Assembly (NCBI GenBank): GCA_013289795.1
Contig: JABCZH010000005.1
Span: 124,001-188,000 of the forward strand
Reading direction: 5' to 3'
Source of the DNA: Acidobacteriota bacterium
Lineage (GTDB): Bacteria; Acidobacteriota; Terriglobia; Terriglobales; Acidobacteriaceae
DNA: 64,000 bases
The notes beneath the pieces were generated by a model. That model worked only from the letters and a program-made list of their open reading frames with translations. It was not told where the DNA came from and ran no database searches. This document shows positions 1-8,237 of the stretch, piece by piece (positions within the stretch are counted from its first letter, which is position 1; each line of letters starts with the position of its first letter). Both the position numbers and the translations under genes were made by a program.

Positions 1-120
1 TTTAGCTTGCAGAAGGCTGGGGTGATACATTTCCGGATTTTCAGCGGCAAGGGGCGGCGGCTGGATCCGGGTCAGGCGGCGTACTACGTCAAAGGCGCGG
101 CGGCGGATTCGAAGGGGTGA
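1..120 (+). CDS. 3' end of an unrecognised protein (partial)
   Basis: The first frame is open from base 1 to a TGA at 118-120 and encodes the last 39 residues of a protein whose start lies outside the window. The tail is basic and ends in Ala/Asp/Ser/Lys/Gly. I do not recognise a family from so short a piece. It lies on the same strand as the ABC permease that follows, but 185 bases and a probable new promoter separate them, so co-transcription is uncertain. Confidence 0.5.
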   Translation, partial: FSLQKAGVIHFRIFSGKGRRLDPGQAAYYVKGAAADSKG

Positions 121-187
121 TCGCTTTTTGGTCTATTTTAGTTTCTTTGCCGGTTTTGGGGTCGTTGCAATCAATTCAAGAACTTTA

Positions 188-249
188 CCGCAAGGGACGC
201 AAAGGAACACGCAAGGACGCAAAGGATCCCCGCTGAGGGCGCAAAGCGG
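188..249. repeat. Short tandem CGCAAAGG-type intergenic repeat
   Basis: The stretch repeats the unit CGCAAGGGACGCAAAGG about four times with small changes and contains no ORF. Similar purine-rich CGCAGAG/ACACAG runs occur at 24127-24155 and 33158-33213, so this looks like a dispersed low-complexity family. Function is unknown. Confidence 0.55.
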
Positions 250-267
250 TTCTTCCGAATGAGAGGT

Positions 268-296
268 TTGCGCTGCTTCTGCGGCCCGGGTAGCAT
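268..296 (+). promoter_or_regulatory. Probable promoter giving a near-leaderless transcript
   Basis: TTGCGC (268-273) and TAGCAT (291-296) are separated by 17 bases. The predicted start of transcription is near 303, three bases before the ATG at 306, and no Shine-Dalgarno sequence is present. Confidence 0.45.
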
Positions 297-305
297 CTAA
301 ACAGC

Positions 306-1544
306 ATGGCGACCACCGCCATTCCGCCGACCCATCATCCTCCCAAGCTGGTCCTGGGGGAGATTCTCAGTTTTGCCTACGACACTTTTTGCAGCAACAA
401 GGTGCGTTTTGCGCTGACTGCGCTGGGCATGGTCATTGGGACGGCTTCGCTGATTCTGGTGGTCACGATCGGGATGACGGGTAAGCAATACGTTTTGAGC
501 CTGATCCAGTCGATTGGCGCCAACCAGATCGATGCCGAATATCAAGGCGGCGAGCAGCGCAATGTGACCCCCGACCTGCTGACCATTGATGACATGTACG
601 CGGTGCTGCAGCAGGTGCCGGGGATCGTGGCTGCGTCGCCGGTGGTTCCGCTGGATGACCGCATTCCCATTGGCGGAGGCAAGGAACGCGATCTACGCAC
701 GCTGGGAGTGTTCCCTGAGTACACGGTAGTGCGCAACCTGGTGGTGCTTTCGGGGAGATTCTTCGATGCCCAGGACGAGCAGGCACGCAACAAAGTCGGC
801 GTGATGCAGCAAAAGCTTGCCGAGGAGATTTACGGATCGGTGGGAGATGCAATCGGCAAGACGGTGAAAGTGAATGGCCTTCCCTTCACCATTATTGGAA
901 CGTTTCGGGAACGAGTGGACACCTTTGGGCAAACGGAGGTGACCGACAACTCCATGCTGATTCCCTACACTGTGGCCCGCTTTTTTACTGAGACTGCGAA
1001 CGTGAGGCAGCTTTACTTTTCGGCCGCCGAACCCTCGATGGTGATTCCAGTCACGCAGCAGGTGAAGAGAGTCATCCAGTCCCGGCATCGTCCGGAATCG
1101 GTATACACCGTCCAGAACCTCACCGAGTTGGTGGCGGTGGCGGACAAAACCGCCAACGCGCTGACCATCGTCTTACTGCTCATTGCGACGGTTACGCTGC
1201 TGGTCAGTGGGATCGGGATCATGAACATCATGCTGGCAACGGTCAGCTCGCGGATTCGCGAGATCGGGATCCGCAAAGCCATCGGCGCGACCAGCCGTTC
1301 GATTCGTTATCAGTTCTTGTCGGAGGCGATTCTGATCTCTCTGATCGGCGGATCGGCGGGGGTGGTGATTGGCCTGGCAGTGCCGTTCTCGGTGCGGTTT
1401 CTGACCGAATACCGCATTCCTATTTCGGGGGTTTCGGCGATTGTCGCGATTCTGGTGTCGTCGCTGGTGGGGATTTTGTTTGGGACGATGCCGGCGGCGC
1501 GCGCGGCCAAGCTGGATCCGGTGGAGAGTTTGAGATACGAATGA
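306..1544 (+). CDS. MacB/FtsX-family ABC transporter permease
   Basis: A 412-residue inner-membrane permease of the MacB type. There is a first membrane helix at about residues 35-60, a large periplasmic domain (about 65-270), and three helices in the carboxyl third (about 280-400) with the FtsX-family arginine-rich turn containing REIGIRKAIGA. It ends in the family tail AAKLDPVESLRYE. It lacks an ATPase domain, so it must use a separate MacB-type ATP-binding protein, not seen here. MacB-like systems export peptides, lipoproteins or small molecules with an HlyD-type adaptor; the substrate is not evident. The start has no Shine-Dalgarno but a promoter-like pair lies just upstream. Confidence 0.88.
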   Translation: MATTAIPPTHHPPKLVLGEILSFAYDTFCSNKVRFALTALGMVIGTASLILVVTIGMTGKQYVLSLIQSIGANQIDAEYQGGEQRNVTPDLLTIDDMYAVLQQVPGIVAASPVVPLDDRIPIGGGKERDLRTLGVFPEYTVVRNLVVLSGRFFDAQDEQARNKVGVMQQKLAEEIYGSVGDAIGKTVKVNGLPFTIIGTFRERVDTFGQTEVTDNSMLIPYTVARFFTETANVRQLYFSAAEPSMVIPVTQQVKRVIQSRHRPESVYTVQNLTELVAVADKTANALTIVLLLIATVTLLVSGIGIMNIMLATVSSRIREIGIRKAIGATSRSIRYQFLSEAILISLIGGSAGVVIGLAVPFSVRFLTEYRIPISGVSAIVAILVSSLVGILFGTMPAARAAKLDPVESLRYE

Positions 1545-1666
1545 GCTGTCAGCCCTCAGCTTTCAGCCAACTCAGATTGTTGTGGCACCGAAACAAGGCC
1601 CTCCACAAGGAACAGCTTGGGGAATATTGCTTGAACTGAGGGCTGATAGCTGACGGCTGACAGCTC
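1543..1666. repeat. Imperfect inverted repeat of AGCTGTCAGCC motifs
   Basis: The left arm at 1543-1559 begins GAGCTGTCAGC and continues into CCCTCAG. The right arm at 1636-1666 contains the reverse complements of both halves. The arm overlaps the stop codon of the permease gene. Related runs of the motif occur at 7703-7712 and 29488-29519. Confidence 0.6.
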
Positions 1667-1696
1667 AAAAAGAAGGGCCGGGCTGGTTCGCCCGGC
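1667..1696 (-). terminator. Rho-independent terminator
   Basis: On the minus strand a perfect seven-pair stem (GCCGGGC/GCCCGGC, loop of six) is followed by CCTTCTTTTT. It lies about 70 bases beyond the stop of the small minus-strand gene at 1765, so it probably ends that transcript. Confidence 0.65.
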
Positions 1697-1764
1697 GCGT
1701 CTACTGCTTCACCTTCAGGGAGCGACTTGGTTTCGAAGTCCCTGCAGATTCTCTGTGGTGCCGC

Positions 1765-1995
1765 TTACATCACCAAAGCCAAACTCTCCAATTCGTGCTG
1801 TAACACCGGAATGGAGCAACCCGACATCTCGACCCGGCCAGCAGCGTCGAATGCCGCTTGCGGAGAAACACCGTAACCTCTGCCCATCAGGAAGACCTGC
1901 AACAGTTCCGCGGCCTCGCGGGAATCGATCAACCCCCCCTGCAACAGGTCGCTGCGTAAGGCGCTCAGTTCCGTCACCGTGAATCGCTCTCTCAT
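1765..1995 (-). CDS. Small conserved-looking protein, function unknown
   Basis: This 76-residue soluble protein has no signal peptide or membrane segment and is probably helical. I do not recognise the family. The start at 1995 was chosen because GGAGG lies eight bases upstream; an ATG at 2001 and a GTG at 2004 are in frame but too close to it. A good ribosome binding site and a terminator hairpin downstream support it as a real monocistronic gene. Bases 1996-2299 upstream hold no gene that I can support. Confidence 0.6.
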   Translation of the reverse strand: MRERFTVTELSALRSDLLQGGLIDSREAAELLQVFLMGRGYGVSPQAAFDAAGRVEMSGCSIPVLQHELESLALVM

Positions 1996-2299
1996 CGCCA
2001 TCACCTCCGACTCGACCTCTTTACCGGATTAGACGCCGCAGATGCCGCGAAAGTTACCTGCAATTTCATTGCCGGATCACCGGTTTTTACACAGCTTCTG
2101 GAACAAGAAGTCCCTGCTGAATTAAACCCGTGGTGTTGCAATAAGTTGCGGTCTGGCACCATCGTCTCTGGGATTCGCCGCCGCTTTCGAGTGAGCGGGA
2201 TACTGTGCAGAGAGCTGACATGTTGTGTCGCAATGGCACCAGACGGCGAGAAACTGGGCGCGGACGTGGATCAAATTGCGCCGGGGTGAGACAGGTTCC

Positions 2300-2470
2300 T
2301 CAGGCGGGGTCGGTTATCGCTTCGTCGATCAACAAAATGGGAATGTTGTCCCGGATTGGATAAACCCGCTGGCAGGCGCCGCACTTCAAGCTGTCTCTGT
2401 TCTCTTTCAAAGCGAGAGGCTGCTTGCAAGCGGGGCAGACCAGGATGGCAAGCAGGTCATCGGGGATCAT
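2300..2470 (-). CDS. Trm112/UPF0434 (YcaR-like) zinc-finger protein
   Basis: A 56-residue protein of the Trm112 family. It starts with the typical MIPDDLLAILVCPACKQPL and has two Cys pairs, CPAC (residues 12-15) and CGAC (30-33), that can hold one zinc ion. The central RVYPIRDNIPILL segment is also diagnostic. Eukaryotic and archaeal Trm112 activates methyltransferases; the bacterial role is less clear. The gene is short enough to be missed by ordinary ORF cut-offs. TATAAA at 2479-2484 on the minus strand predicts a transcript start about two bases before the ATG, so it is probably translated without a leader. Confidence 0.85.
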   Translation of the reverse strand: MIPDDLLAILVCPACKQPLALKENRDSLKCGACQRVYPIRDNIPILLIDEAITDPA

Positions 2471-2478
2471 GAACTCTA

Positions 2479-2484
2479 TTTATA
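2479..2484 (-). promoter_or_regulatory. -10 box (TATAAA) of the Trm112 gene
   Basis: The hexamer ends eight bases before the ATG at 2470 on the minus strand, and no Shine-Dalgarno is present. This fits a leaderless transcript. Confidence 0.4.
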
Positions 2485-2557
2485 CAACGGAACGCGTTGA
2501 TGACGGGCAGGGACGCCGGTCCTCGACCGGGTCTCAACGATTCCACACAGCAGCAAT

Positions 2558-2586
2558 TGACTTTCACACTGCGGGCGAGTAAATTC
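2558..2586 (+). promoter_or_regulatory. Sigma-70-type promoter of the cobalamin riboswitch transcript
   Basis: TTGACT (2558-2563) and TAAATT (2581-2586) are separated by 17 bases. The predicted transcription start is near 2593, about 30 bases before the riboswitch P1 stem. Confidence 0.65.
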
Positions 2587-2624
2587 CCACAACGTTCGTT
2601 TTTGTTCTTTCCCAACCTACTTTG

Positions 2625-2832
2625 GTTCGCGCACCCTCGTCAGCACTGATGAGGAGGGAAGCGGGTGAGAATCCCGCGCTGCCGCGCAACTGTAAGCGAG
2701 GAAATGGCAGCCAGTCACTGGGGAAATCCCTGGGAAGGCTGGTTGCGATTGCCGGATTGAAATGTCGACGGGGCAAGAAGGCCCGACGGACGATTCATCC
2801 TAACTCGCCAAGCCAGGAGATCGGCGCGAACC
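2625..2832 (+). promoter_or_regulatory. Cobalamin (adenosylcobalamin) riboswitch
   Basis: The region contains the conserved cobalamin riboswitch core: GGGAA at about 2656, GGTGAGAATCC at about 2664, GCTG and CGCAACTGTAA at about 2679-2694, GCCAGTCAC at about 2710 and AGCCAGGAGATC at about 2811. A perfect nine-pair P1 stem closes it: 2625-2633 with 2824-2832. It lies 40 bases before the start of the BtuB-like receptor and should lower that gene's expression when cobalamin is plentiful, probably by masking the ribosome binding site, because I see no intrinsic terminator between them. Confidence 0.93.
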
Positions 2833-2871
2833 GCCAACACCAACCCCTTTCGCGTGATAAAGGAGGAGTGC

Positions 2872-5073
2872 ATGCGTTCTCGTCGGGTTCTTGTCAGCGT
2901 TCTTACGTTTGTTGTTCTTGCCCCCGTGGTGGCCGCGTCTGCCGCCGAAATCAAAGTGAAAGTTGTTGACCCGCAATCGGCTGTAGTGGCCGGGGCGCAG
3001 GTCGAGCTGTTTGCCGCCGGCAGTGAGACTCCGGTGGCAGTTCAGGATTCTTCACCTGAAGGCACGGTAGTCTTTCGCAATGTCGGCTCGGGCGCTAATC
3101 GCCTGCGAATACTGGCGCCCGGCTTTGCTCCACAGGCCGTGGCTGCTTCCAGTGGAGAGATCACGGTCAGTCTGGCGCTAGCCACTGCGGCGGAGACGGT
3201 GGTTGTGACGGCGACCCGCGGCCCGGTTCCGAGCGAAGACGGCGGCGCCAGTGTGGCCACATTGAGCAGCCAACAACTACAAGTGATGAACCCAGTGGCG
3301 GCCGACGATGCTTTGCGATTTCTGCCCGGCGCAGTCGTTAATACTGCCGGGCAGCGGGGCGGACGGTCTTCCCTGTTCGTGCAGGGCGGCGATTCCACCT
3401 TTAACAGAGTGATCGTTGACGGGGTCAGCGTTGCGGAGCCGGGAGGAACTTTTGACTTTGGCACACTCCCTCTGAGCGAAGTGGATCGGGTGGAGTTCTT
3501 GAGAGGCGCGCAGAGCACGCTCTATGGTTCTGACGCGATGACCAGCGTCGTGCAGGTGTGGACACGCACGGGCAACACTCCGGTTCCGGAATTGCGTTTC
3601 GGCGCGGATGCCGGCAACTACGGAACGGAGAATGGCTATGCATCGCTTTCAGGCGCGAACGGACGCTTCGATTACGACATTTTCGGAAATCAGTTCAACA
3701 CCGCCGGCTCCGGCCCGAACGACGATTATTCAAACTTTCTGGTGGGTGTGAATGCGGGGGCGAAGCTGAACGAGTGGGCGGCCTTACGTTTACGGGCCCG
3801 ACACGACAACAACGTCAGCGGTGTTCAAGGGGAGTGGAATTTCAACGGCCAGCCGCTTTTGTCCCCCGATCTCGACCAGCGGGCGCGGGCGAACAACCTG
3901 TTCGCCAGCCTTGAGCTAACCATTACGGGGCCCTCGCGATGGACGCATCGCATTACCGGCTTCGAGGCCACGCTGGGAAGGGCTAACACCGATTTTGTTA
4001 CCGACCCGAATCGCATCACGCCGTTCGGCGAGGTCGACACTCCATTTGCAGAGTTTGCCCGCTTCAACCGGGCCGGATTCGATTATCAGGGCGATTATGT
4101 GGAACGCAGTTGGGCCCACACCACGTTTGGATATGAATTCGAAGACGAAAACGGCTCGGTGCGCGATACCATTCCTCCTCCTCCAACGATAGCTCACGGA
4201 TTGCGTCTGAACGACGCACTGTACGGGCAACAGGCGCTCACGCTAGGTAGGTTGAGCGTGGTGGCCGGAGTCCGCTTCGTCCACAACACGACTTTCGGCA
4301 ATGTTGGAGTTCCGCGAATCGCTTTGGGGCTGCAGGTTCTGCGGGGCGGCCAGATATTCTCCGGAACTCGCTTAAAGTTTTCTTATGCGACTGGGATCAA
4401 GGAGCCACGATTTGAAGAAACGTTCGGCAATGGTCCGTTTCAAATCCCCAACCCCAATCTGAAAGCAGAGAGAAACCGGGCTTTCGAGACCGGGTTTCAG
4501 CAGAACTTTTTTGCCGGCAAGGTGGTGTTGAACGCGACTTACTTTAACAACCTGTTCCACGACCAGATCGAATTCATCACTGTGAATCCGATGACATTTG
4601 TCGGACAGTACATCAACCTGGAGAAATCGCTGGCGCACGGTGCAGAGGTCGAGTTGCAGGCAAGGCTCAACTCCAAGCTGTCGTGGAACACGTCTTACAC
4701 GTACACCTCAACCCAGATTCTGGAAGCGCCGCCGGGCACGTCGGCGCCATTTGCTGCCGGCGACCCTTTGCTGCGGCGCCCGCGACACTCGGCCGCCAGC
4801 CTGTTGTCTTACCTGGGGAAACGCTGGGGAGCGAATCTGGGCGGAAGCTTTGTAGGCCGGCGGGAGGACTCGGACTTTTTCGGGTTCAATATCGATCATG
4901 CGCCCGGCTACGTGCTGGTGAATGCCGGCGGATGGTATGCCGTCAATTCCCGCATGACCGCGTACGTGAACCTGGAGAATATTCTCGACAAGCAGTACAA
5001 CGAGGTGGTGGGATATCCGGCGCTGGGAACCAATGTTCGAGCGGGGATGCGGTTCCGCATCGGAGGGGACTAA
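2872..5073 (+). CDS. btuB: TonB-dependent vitamin B12 receptor, BtuB-like
   Basis: A 733-residue outer-membrane receptor. A signal peptide (about residues 1-24) is followed by a carboxypeptidase-regulatory-like beta domain (about 25-105), which is an addition common in Bacteroidota and Acidobacteriota receptors. Then come the plug domain (starting near ETVVVTATRGP) and a 22-strand barrel whose last residues are MRFRIGGD. The cobalamin riboswitch directly upstream sets the likely substrate as cobalamin or a related corrinoid, moved with TonB energy. The start at 2872 was chosen because AAGGAGGA ends five bases upstream; an in-frame GTG at 2854 precedes the Shine-Dalgarno. No BtuCDF genes are in the window. 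Confidence 0.9.
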   Translation: MRSRRVLVSVLTFVVLAPVVAASAAEIKVKVVDPQSAVVAGAQVELFAAGSETPVAVQDSSPEGTVVFRNVGSGANRLRILAPGFAPQAVAASSGEITVSLALATAAETVVVTATRGPVPSEDGGASVATLSSQQLQVMNPVAADDALRFLPGAVVNTAGQRGGRSSLFVQGGDSTFNRVIVDGVSVAEPGGTFDFGTLPLSEVDRVEFLRGAQSTLYGSDAMTSVVQVWTRTGNTPVPELRFGADAGNYGTENGYASLSGANGRFDYDIFGNQFNTAGSGPNDDYSNFLVGVNAGAKLNEWAALRLRARHDNNVSGVQGEWNFNGQPLLSPDLDQRARANNLFASLELTITGPSRWTHRITGFEATLGRANTDFVTDPNRITPFGEVDTPFAEFARFNRAGFDYQGDYVERSWAHTTFGYEFEDENGSVRDTIPPPPTIAHGLRLNDALYGQQALTLGRLSVVAGVRFVHNTTFGNVGVPRIALGLQVLRGGQIFSGTRLKFSYATGIKEPRFEETFGNGPFQIPNPNLKAERNRAFETGFQQNFFAGKVVLNATYFNNLFHDQIEFITVNPMTFVGQYINLEKSLAHGAEVELQARLNSKLSWNTSYTYTSTQILEAPPGTSAPFAAGDPLLRRPRHSAASLLSYLGKRWGANLGGSFVGRREDSDFFGFNIDHAPGYVLVNAGGWYAVNSRMTAYVNLENILDKQYNEVVGYPALGTNVRAGMRFRIGGD

Positions 5074-5079
5074 GGGGTA

Positions 5080-5868
5080 CTAGTTCTTGGCTCGAGCCCG
5101 GCCGCGGAAAGCCGCGGTAGCTGGCCGGCCGTCTTCGTCCAGCCTGGGTGCAGGGGAATGCTCCAGGTGGCTGCGACCGCTGTCGGCAGGGAGTCCGCAA
5201 GCTAGCGGCATGGGGGCGAGGGAGTGCGATCCCTGATACTTGCCTCGGGCAAGCAGGAGCTTTTCGAGGTCCTCGCCTTCGAGCGGCTGCTGGCGCCCCA
5301 GAAGGTGGGTCACGAGCGCGATCTGCGCGAAGTGCTCCACCGTCTCCATCTTCATGTAAGCGTTGTGGACGTTGTCGGCATAGGCGACGACGCCGTGATT
5401 GGACATGAGAATGGCATCGTACTGAGGGATTAGCGGCTCGAGCGTCTCGCTCAGTTCGGGCGTTCCCGGAGTTCCGTAGCGTGCGAGCGGAATCGAGCCC
5501 AGGCCGATCACGACTTCACAGACTAGAGGCTTATTGAGTGCGATTCCGGCGGCGGCGAATCCTGTGGCCGTGGGCGGATGGGCATGCACGATGCCGTGAA
5601 TATCAGGACGCAGTTTGTAGATCAGCAAGTGCATGGCAATTTCGCTCGAAACATTGTGACGGCCGGCGAGCAGGTGGCCCTGGTAGTCGACGATTACCAT
5701 GTCCGCGGGACGCAGGAAGCCCTTGCTCATCGACGTGGGGGTGGCCAGAATGCGGTGCTCATCCAGGCGCACGGAGAGGTTGCCATCCATGGCCGCGACG
5801 TAACCGCGGTCGTACAACATCTTGCCGAAGACAGCTATCTCACGTCGATGGTGCCGTTCGCTGGGCAT
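5080..5868 (-). CDS. Class II aldolase/adducin family protein (fuculose-phosphate aldolase-like)
   Basis: A 262-residue protein of the zinc-dependent class II aldolase family. The pattern is typical: an early NLSVRLDE segment, the SMSKGFL loop, catalytic Glu in SSEIAMH, zinc-binding HAHPPTATGFA (about residue 95) and a third His in SNHGVVAYA (about 155). Members cleave sugar phosphates such as L-fuculose 1-phosphate or act as methylthioribulose-phosphate dehydratases; the substrate cannot be set from the sequence. The last 45 residues are a low-complexity, Arg/Pro-rich tail beyond the usual family length. The gene converges on btuB with six bases between stops. Confidence 0.8.
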   Translation of the reverse strand: MPSERHHRREIAVFGKMLYDRGYVAAMDGNLSVRLDEHRILATPTSMSKGFLRPADMVIVDYQGHLLAGRHNVSSEIAMHLLIYKLRPDIHGIVHAHPPTATGFAAAGIALNKPLVCEVVIGLGSIPLARYGTPGTPELSETLEPLIPQYDAILMSNHGVVAYADNVHNAYMKMETVEHFAQIALVTHLLGRQQPLEGEDLEKLLLARGKYQGSHSLAPMPLACGLPADSGRSHLEHSPAPRLDEDGRPATAAFRGRARAKN

Positions 5869-5936
5869 AGACTGAGAGCAAACTGAGGGGAGTGCTCGCG
5901 TATGTTACCGCAGTCGCTTGGGCGAAGACAATGCGT

Positions 5937-5963
5937 TTGTTTCCGGATTGCTAACTCTATAAT
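5937..5963 (+). promoter_or_regulatory. Promoter of queA
   Basis: A perfect TATAAT (5958-5963) follows a weak TTGTTT (5937-5942). The predicted start of transcription is about 5970, two bases before the GTG chosen as the start of queA. Confidence 0.5.
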
Positions 5964-5971
5964 TGTCCGGC

Positions 5972-7060
5972 GTGCTGGTCGCTGAATTCAACTACCTTCT
6001 TCCCGCCGAACTGATTGCCCAGGAGTGGCTTCCCGACCGGGCGGCGTCCCGGCTGCTGTGCCTCGGGCGCGGTTCGGGAACGCTCCAGGACCGTTGGTTC
6101 CGGGAGTTACCGGAGATGCTTCGGGCAGACGATCTCGTCGTTTTCAATAACACCAAGGTATTTCCGGCACGGCTTTACGGGCGGCGGAGCGGGCAGAAAG
6201 CGCAGCCGGTGAGCGCGCAGAATCCGGCGGCGAAAGACTTCCTGAAAGGCCGGGTGGAAGTGCTTTTGACGCGGCAGGTTTCGGCGGAGCCGAACGAGTG
6301 GGAATGCCTTGTGCGTCCAGGGAGAAAGATCGGAGTGGGAGAAAAGCTGTTCTTTGGGGAAAGCGGTGAATTGCAGGCAGAGGTCATCGAGCGTGGCGGC
6401 TTCGGGGAGCGGCGGATACGCTTCGGTCGTGTGGTTGATTTTTGGAAAGAGCTCGACCGGTTAGGACACGTGCCATTGCCGCCCTACATCGACCGAGCAG
6501 ATCAACCTGGGCATCGGGAACGGTATCAGACCGTCTATGCGCGGGAACGGGGATCGGTCGCGGCGCCTACGGCGGGTCTGCATTTCACGCCAGAAGTGCT
6601 GGCTCGGATGCGGGAGCGGGGCATTGAAACAGCCGAAATCACCCTGCACGTTGGATTGGGAACGTTTCAGCCGGTGCGAGTGGATCGGGTGGAAGACCAC
6701 CGCTTGCACCGCGAGTCTTATGTGATCTCAAGCGAGGTGGCGGAGAAAATCAACCGGGCCCTGGATGCCAGCCGGAGAGTGGTAGCAATCGGGACGACGA
6801 CGGTCCGAACTTTGGAGTACTCGGCGGGGCACACGGGCAGAGTCGAAGCTGGCTGCGGAGAAGCGGGCATTTTTATCTATCCGGGATACAAGTTTCGGGT
6901 GGTGGGGGCGCTGCTGACCAATTTCCATCTGCCACAATCGACTTTGCTCATGCTGGTATGCGCGCTCGGTGGGACAGAACAAGTGCTGGAGGCTTACAAA
7001 CATGCGGTATCGGTAAAATATCGCTTCTACTCCTATGGGGATTGCATGTTTGTGGAATGA
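5972..7060 (+). CDS. queA: S-adenosylmethionine:tRNA ribosyltransferase-isomerase
   Basis: QueA moves the ribosyl part of S-adenosylmethionine to 7-aminomethyl-7-deazaguanine in tRNA to make epoxyqueuosine. At 362 residues it has the family length, with the amino-terminal [12 protein letters not shown], the central [15 protein letters not shown] motif (about residue 195), [21 protein letters not shown], and the carboxyl [16 protein letters not shown]. The GTG at 5972 is preferred over the TTG at 5963 because the TATAAT box at 5958-5963 overlaps the latter and would start RNA almost exactly at 5972, giving a leaderless message. An insertion rich in Gln/Lys/Ala near residues 75-95 is not conserved in shorter members. 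Confidence 0.93.
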   Translation: MLVAEFNYLLPAELIAQEWLPDRAASRLLCLGRGSGTLQDRWFRELPEMLRADDLVVFNNTKVFPARLYGRRSGQKAQPVSAQNPAAKDFLKGRVEVLLTRQVSAEPNEWECLVRPGRKIGVGEKLFFGESGELQAEVIERGGFGERRIRFGRVVDFWKELDRLGHVPLPPYIDRADQPGHRERYQTVYARERGSVAAPTAGLHFTPEVLARMRERGIETAEITLHVGLGTFQPVRVDRVEDHRLHRESYVISSEVAEKINRALDASRRVVAIGTTTVRTLEYSAGHTGRVEAGCGEAGIFIYPGYKFRVVGALLTNFHLPQSTLLMLVCALGGTEQVLEAYKHAVSVKYRFYSYGDCMFVE

Positions 7061-7121
7061 CACGTCAGGCGCGCCTCTTCCATGCCTCGGAGCGATATAC
7101 TAATTCGTCGGAGGGGAAGAC

Positions 7122-7703
7122 ATGGGTACAGAAACGCTGTTGAAGCAGGTTCCGATCGAGGATTTTGTTGCCGGGTTGCGTAAGTTCTCCGAGGCGGCGT
7201 TTTCCGGGACGGAGCAGATTTTGCGCTTCCTCGAACAGACTCCGGTCGCACCGGATACGTTGGAGCGGTTTCTCACCTGGGACCGCCAGCACTATACCCG
7301 GAACCTGATCGACAAGACGCCACTCTACGAACTGATGGCGATCTGTTGGGACATTGGGCAGATAAGTTCGGTGCACAATCATCGCGACCAGAACTGCTGG
7401 ATGGCCGTGCCCATCGGGAGACTGTTGGTGGAAAACTACCGGGTGCTTGCGCAGGAGTTAGACAAGGGGAGTTGTCAGCTGGCGGCAGCGGACACGGTCG
7501 AGATGAACGCAACTCATCCGTGCGCGGTTGATCCCAAGGAGCCGGTGCATCGGGTGCTCAATCCGCGCGAGTTCAACCAGCGGGCGGTCAGCTTGCATGT
7601 GTATTCGCGGCCTTTTGATAGCTGCGTGGTTTATTCGCCGGAGCAAGGGACCTGCGGGGAAATCACCCTTCGTTACAACACGGAGTATGGGAAGAAGAAT
7701 TAG
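7122..7703 (+). CDS. Cysteine dioxygenase, type I
   Basis: A 193-residue cupin-fold non-heme iron enzyme that oxidises L-cysteine to cysteine sulfinate. The iron ligands are visible as two His of SSVHNH (about residues 87 and 89) and the His of SLHVYSRPFDSC. Five residues after the second His is a Cys (HRDQNC), where eukaryotic enzymes form the Cys-Tyr cross-link, and VVY follows the SRPFDSC segment. GGAGGGG lies six bases before the ATG, and a TATACT box at about 7097 gives a short leader. A related thiol dioxygenase with another thiol substrate cannot be excluded. Confidence 0.85.
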   Translation: MGTETLLKQVPIEDFVAGLRKFSEAAFSGTEQILRFLEQTPVAPDTLERFLTWDRQHYTRNLIDKTPLYELMAICWDIGQISSVHNHRDQNCWMAVPIGRLLVENYRVLAQELDKGSCQLAAADTVEMNATHPCAVDPKEPVHRVLNPREFNQRAVSLHVYSRPFDSCVVYSPEQGTCGEITLRYNTEYGKKN

Positions 7704-7726
7704 CTGTCAGCAATGAGGTCAGTCAC

Positions 7727-8212
7727 GTGCGAAGTCGAGGCTGGACATATGCGCTTGCCATTTCCCTGGTCTCACTTAAACTCCTTCTACTCTTCACCTC
7801 CATTGACGTTCACGGTCAAACCCAACAAGTGATTGCGGTTCGATTCCTCGACTTCAAATCAGGAAAGCCTATAAAAAAACTCAACGTCATCGTGACATTG
7901 TGGGATGGAGAATCGACCAGGGAGGAGGTCTCCGGTATGAAGAATATCTTCGAGACACGGGCAAGGACGGACGATCACGGGAGTCTGTCTGTCAAAGTAC
8001 CTAGTTCCATGCCTGAACATATCAGCGTTTTCACACCTGACTTGGCCCAGGCGGTTACCCAACTCTCCCCGAGCGATGTTCTCAGAGCTGGCGCAGTAAT
8101 CCCTTACAGACGCGGAAGGAACAAGTCGGATGTGACGGCACAGGCCGGAGAGGTGGTTATTCTTAACCACAAACTCACAGCAGCGGATCGAATGCGACAG
8201 GAACTCCCCTGA
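7727..8212 (+). CDS. Secreted hypothetical protein with a carboxypeptidase-regulatory-like fold
   Basis: This 161-residue protein has an amino-terminal signal peptide (hydrophobic stretch at about residues 8-25, possible cleavage after VHG). A single domain follows that begins with IAVRFLDFKSGKPIKKLNV, like the beta-sandwich carboxypeptidase-regulatory or SpaA-type domains found in exported proteins. No catalytic motif is seen. The GTG start at 7727 has TGAGGT seven bases upstream. Its codon use is less GC-rich than its neighbours, which may show recent gain. It is 23 bases after the cysteine dioxygenase gene and may be co-transcribed with it. Confidence 0.6.
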   Translation: MRSRGWTYALAISLVSLKLLLLFTSIDVHGQTQQVIAVRFLDFKSGKPIKKLNVIVTLWDGESTREEVSGMKNIFETRARTDDHGSLSVKVPSSMPEHISVFTPDLAQAVTQLSPSDVLRAGAVIPYRRGRNKSDVTAQAGEVVILNHKLTAADRMRQELP

Positions 8213-8222
8213 TTCACTAGGC

Positions 8223-8231
8223 TGCTAAACT
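8223..8231 (+). promoter_or_regulatory. Extended -10 promoter of polA
   Basis: TGCTAAACT is an extended -10 element (TGn plus TAAACT at 8226-8231). It predicts RNA start at 8238, which is exactly the G of the polA GTG start codon; no Shine-Dalgarno exists. Confidence 0.5.
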
Positions 8232-8237
8232 GGCTTC

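Noticed and set aside
2225-2500. Plus-strand ORF of 91 codons
   Set aside because: The complementary strand holds the well-supported Trm112-family gene in the same place.
5090-5125. CCGCGG-AAAG-CCGCGG hairpin as a terminator of btuB
   Set aside because: It lies in the coding end of the aldolase gene and has no T-run.
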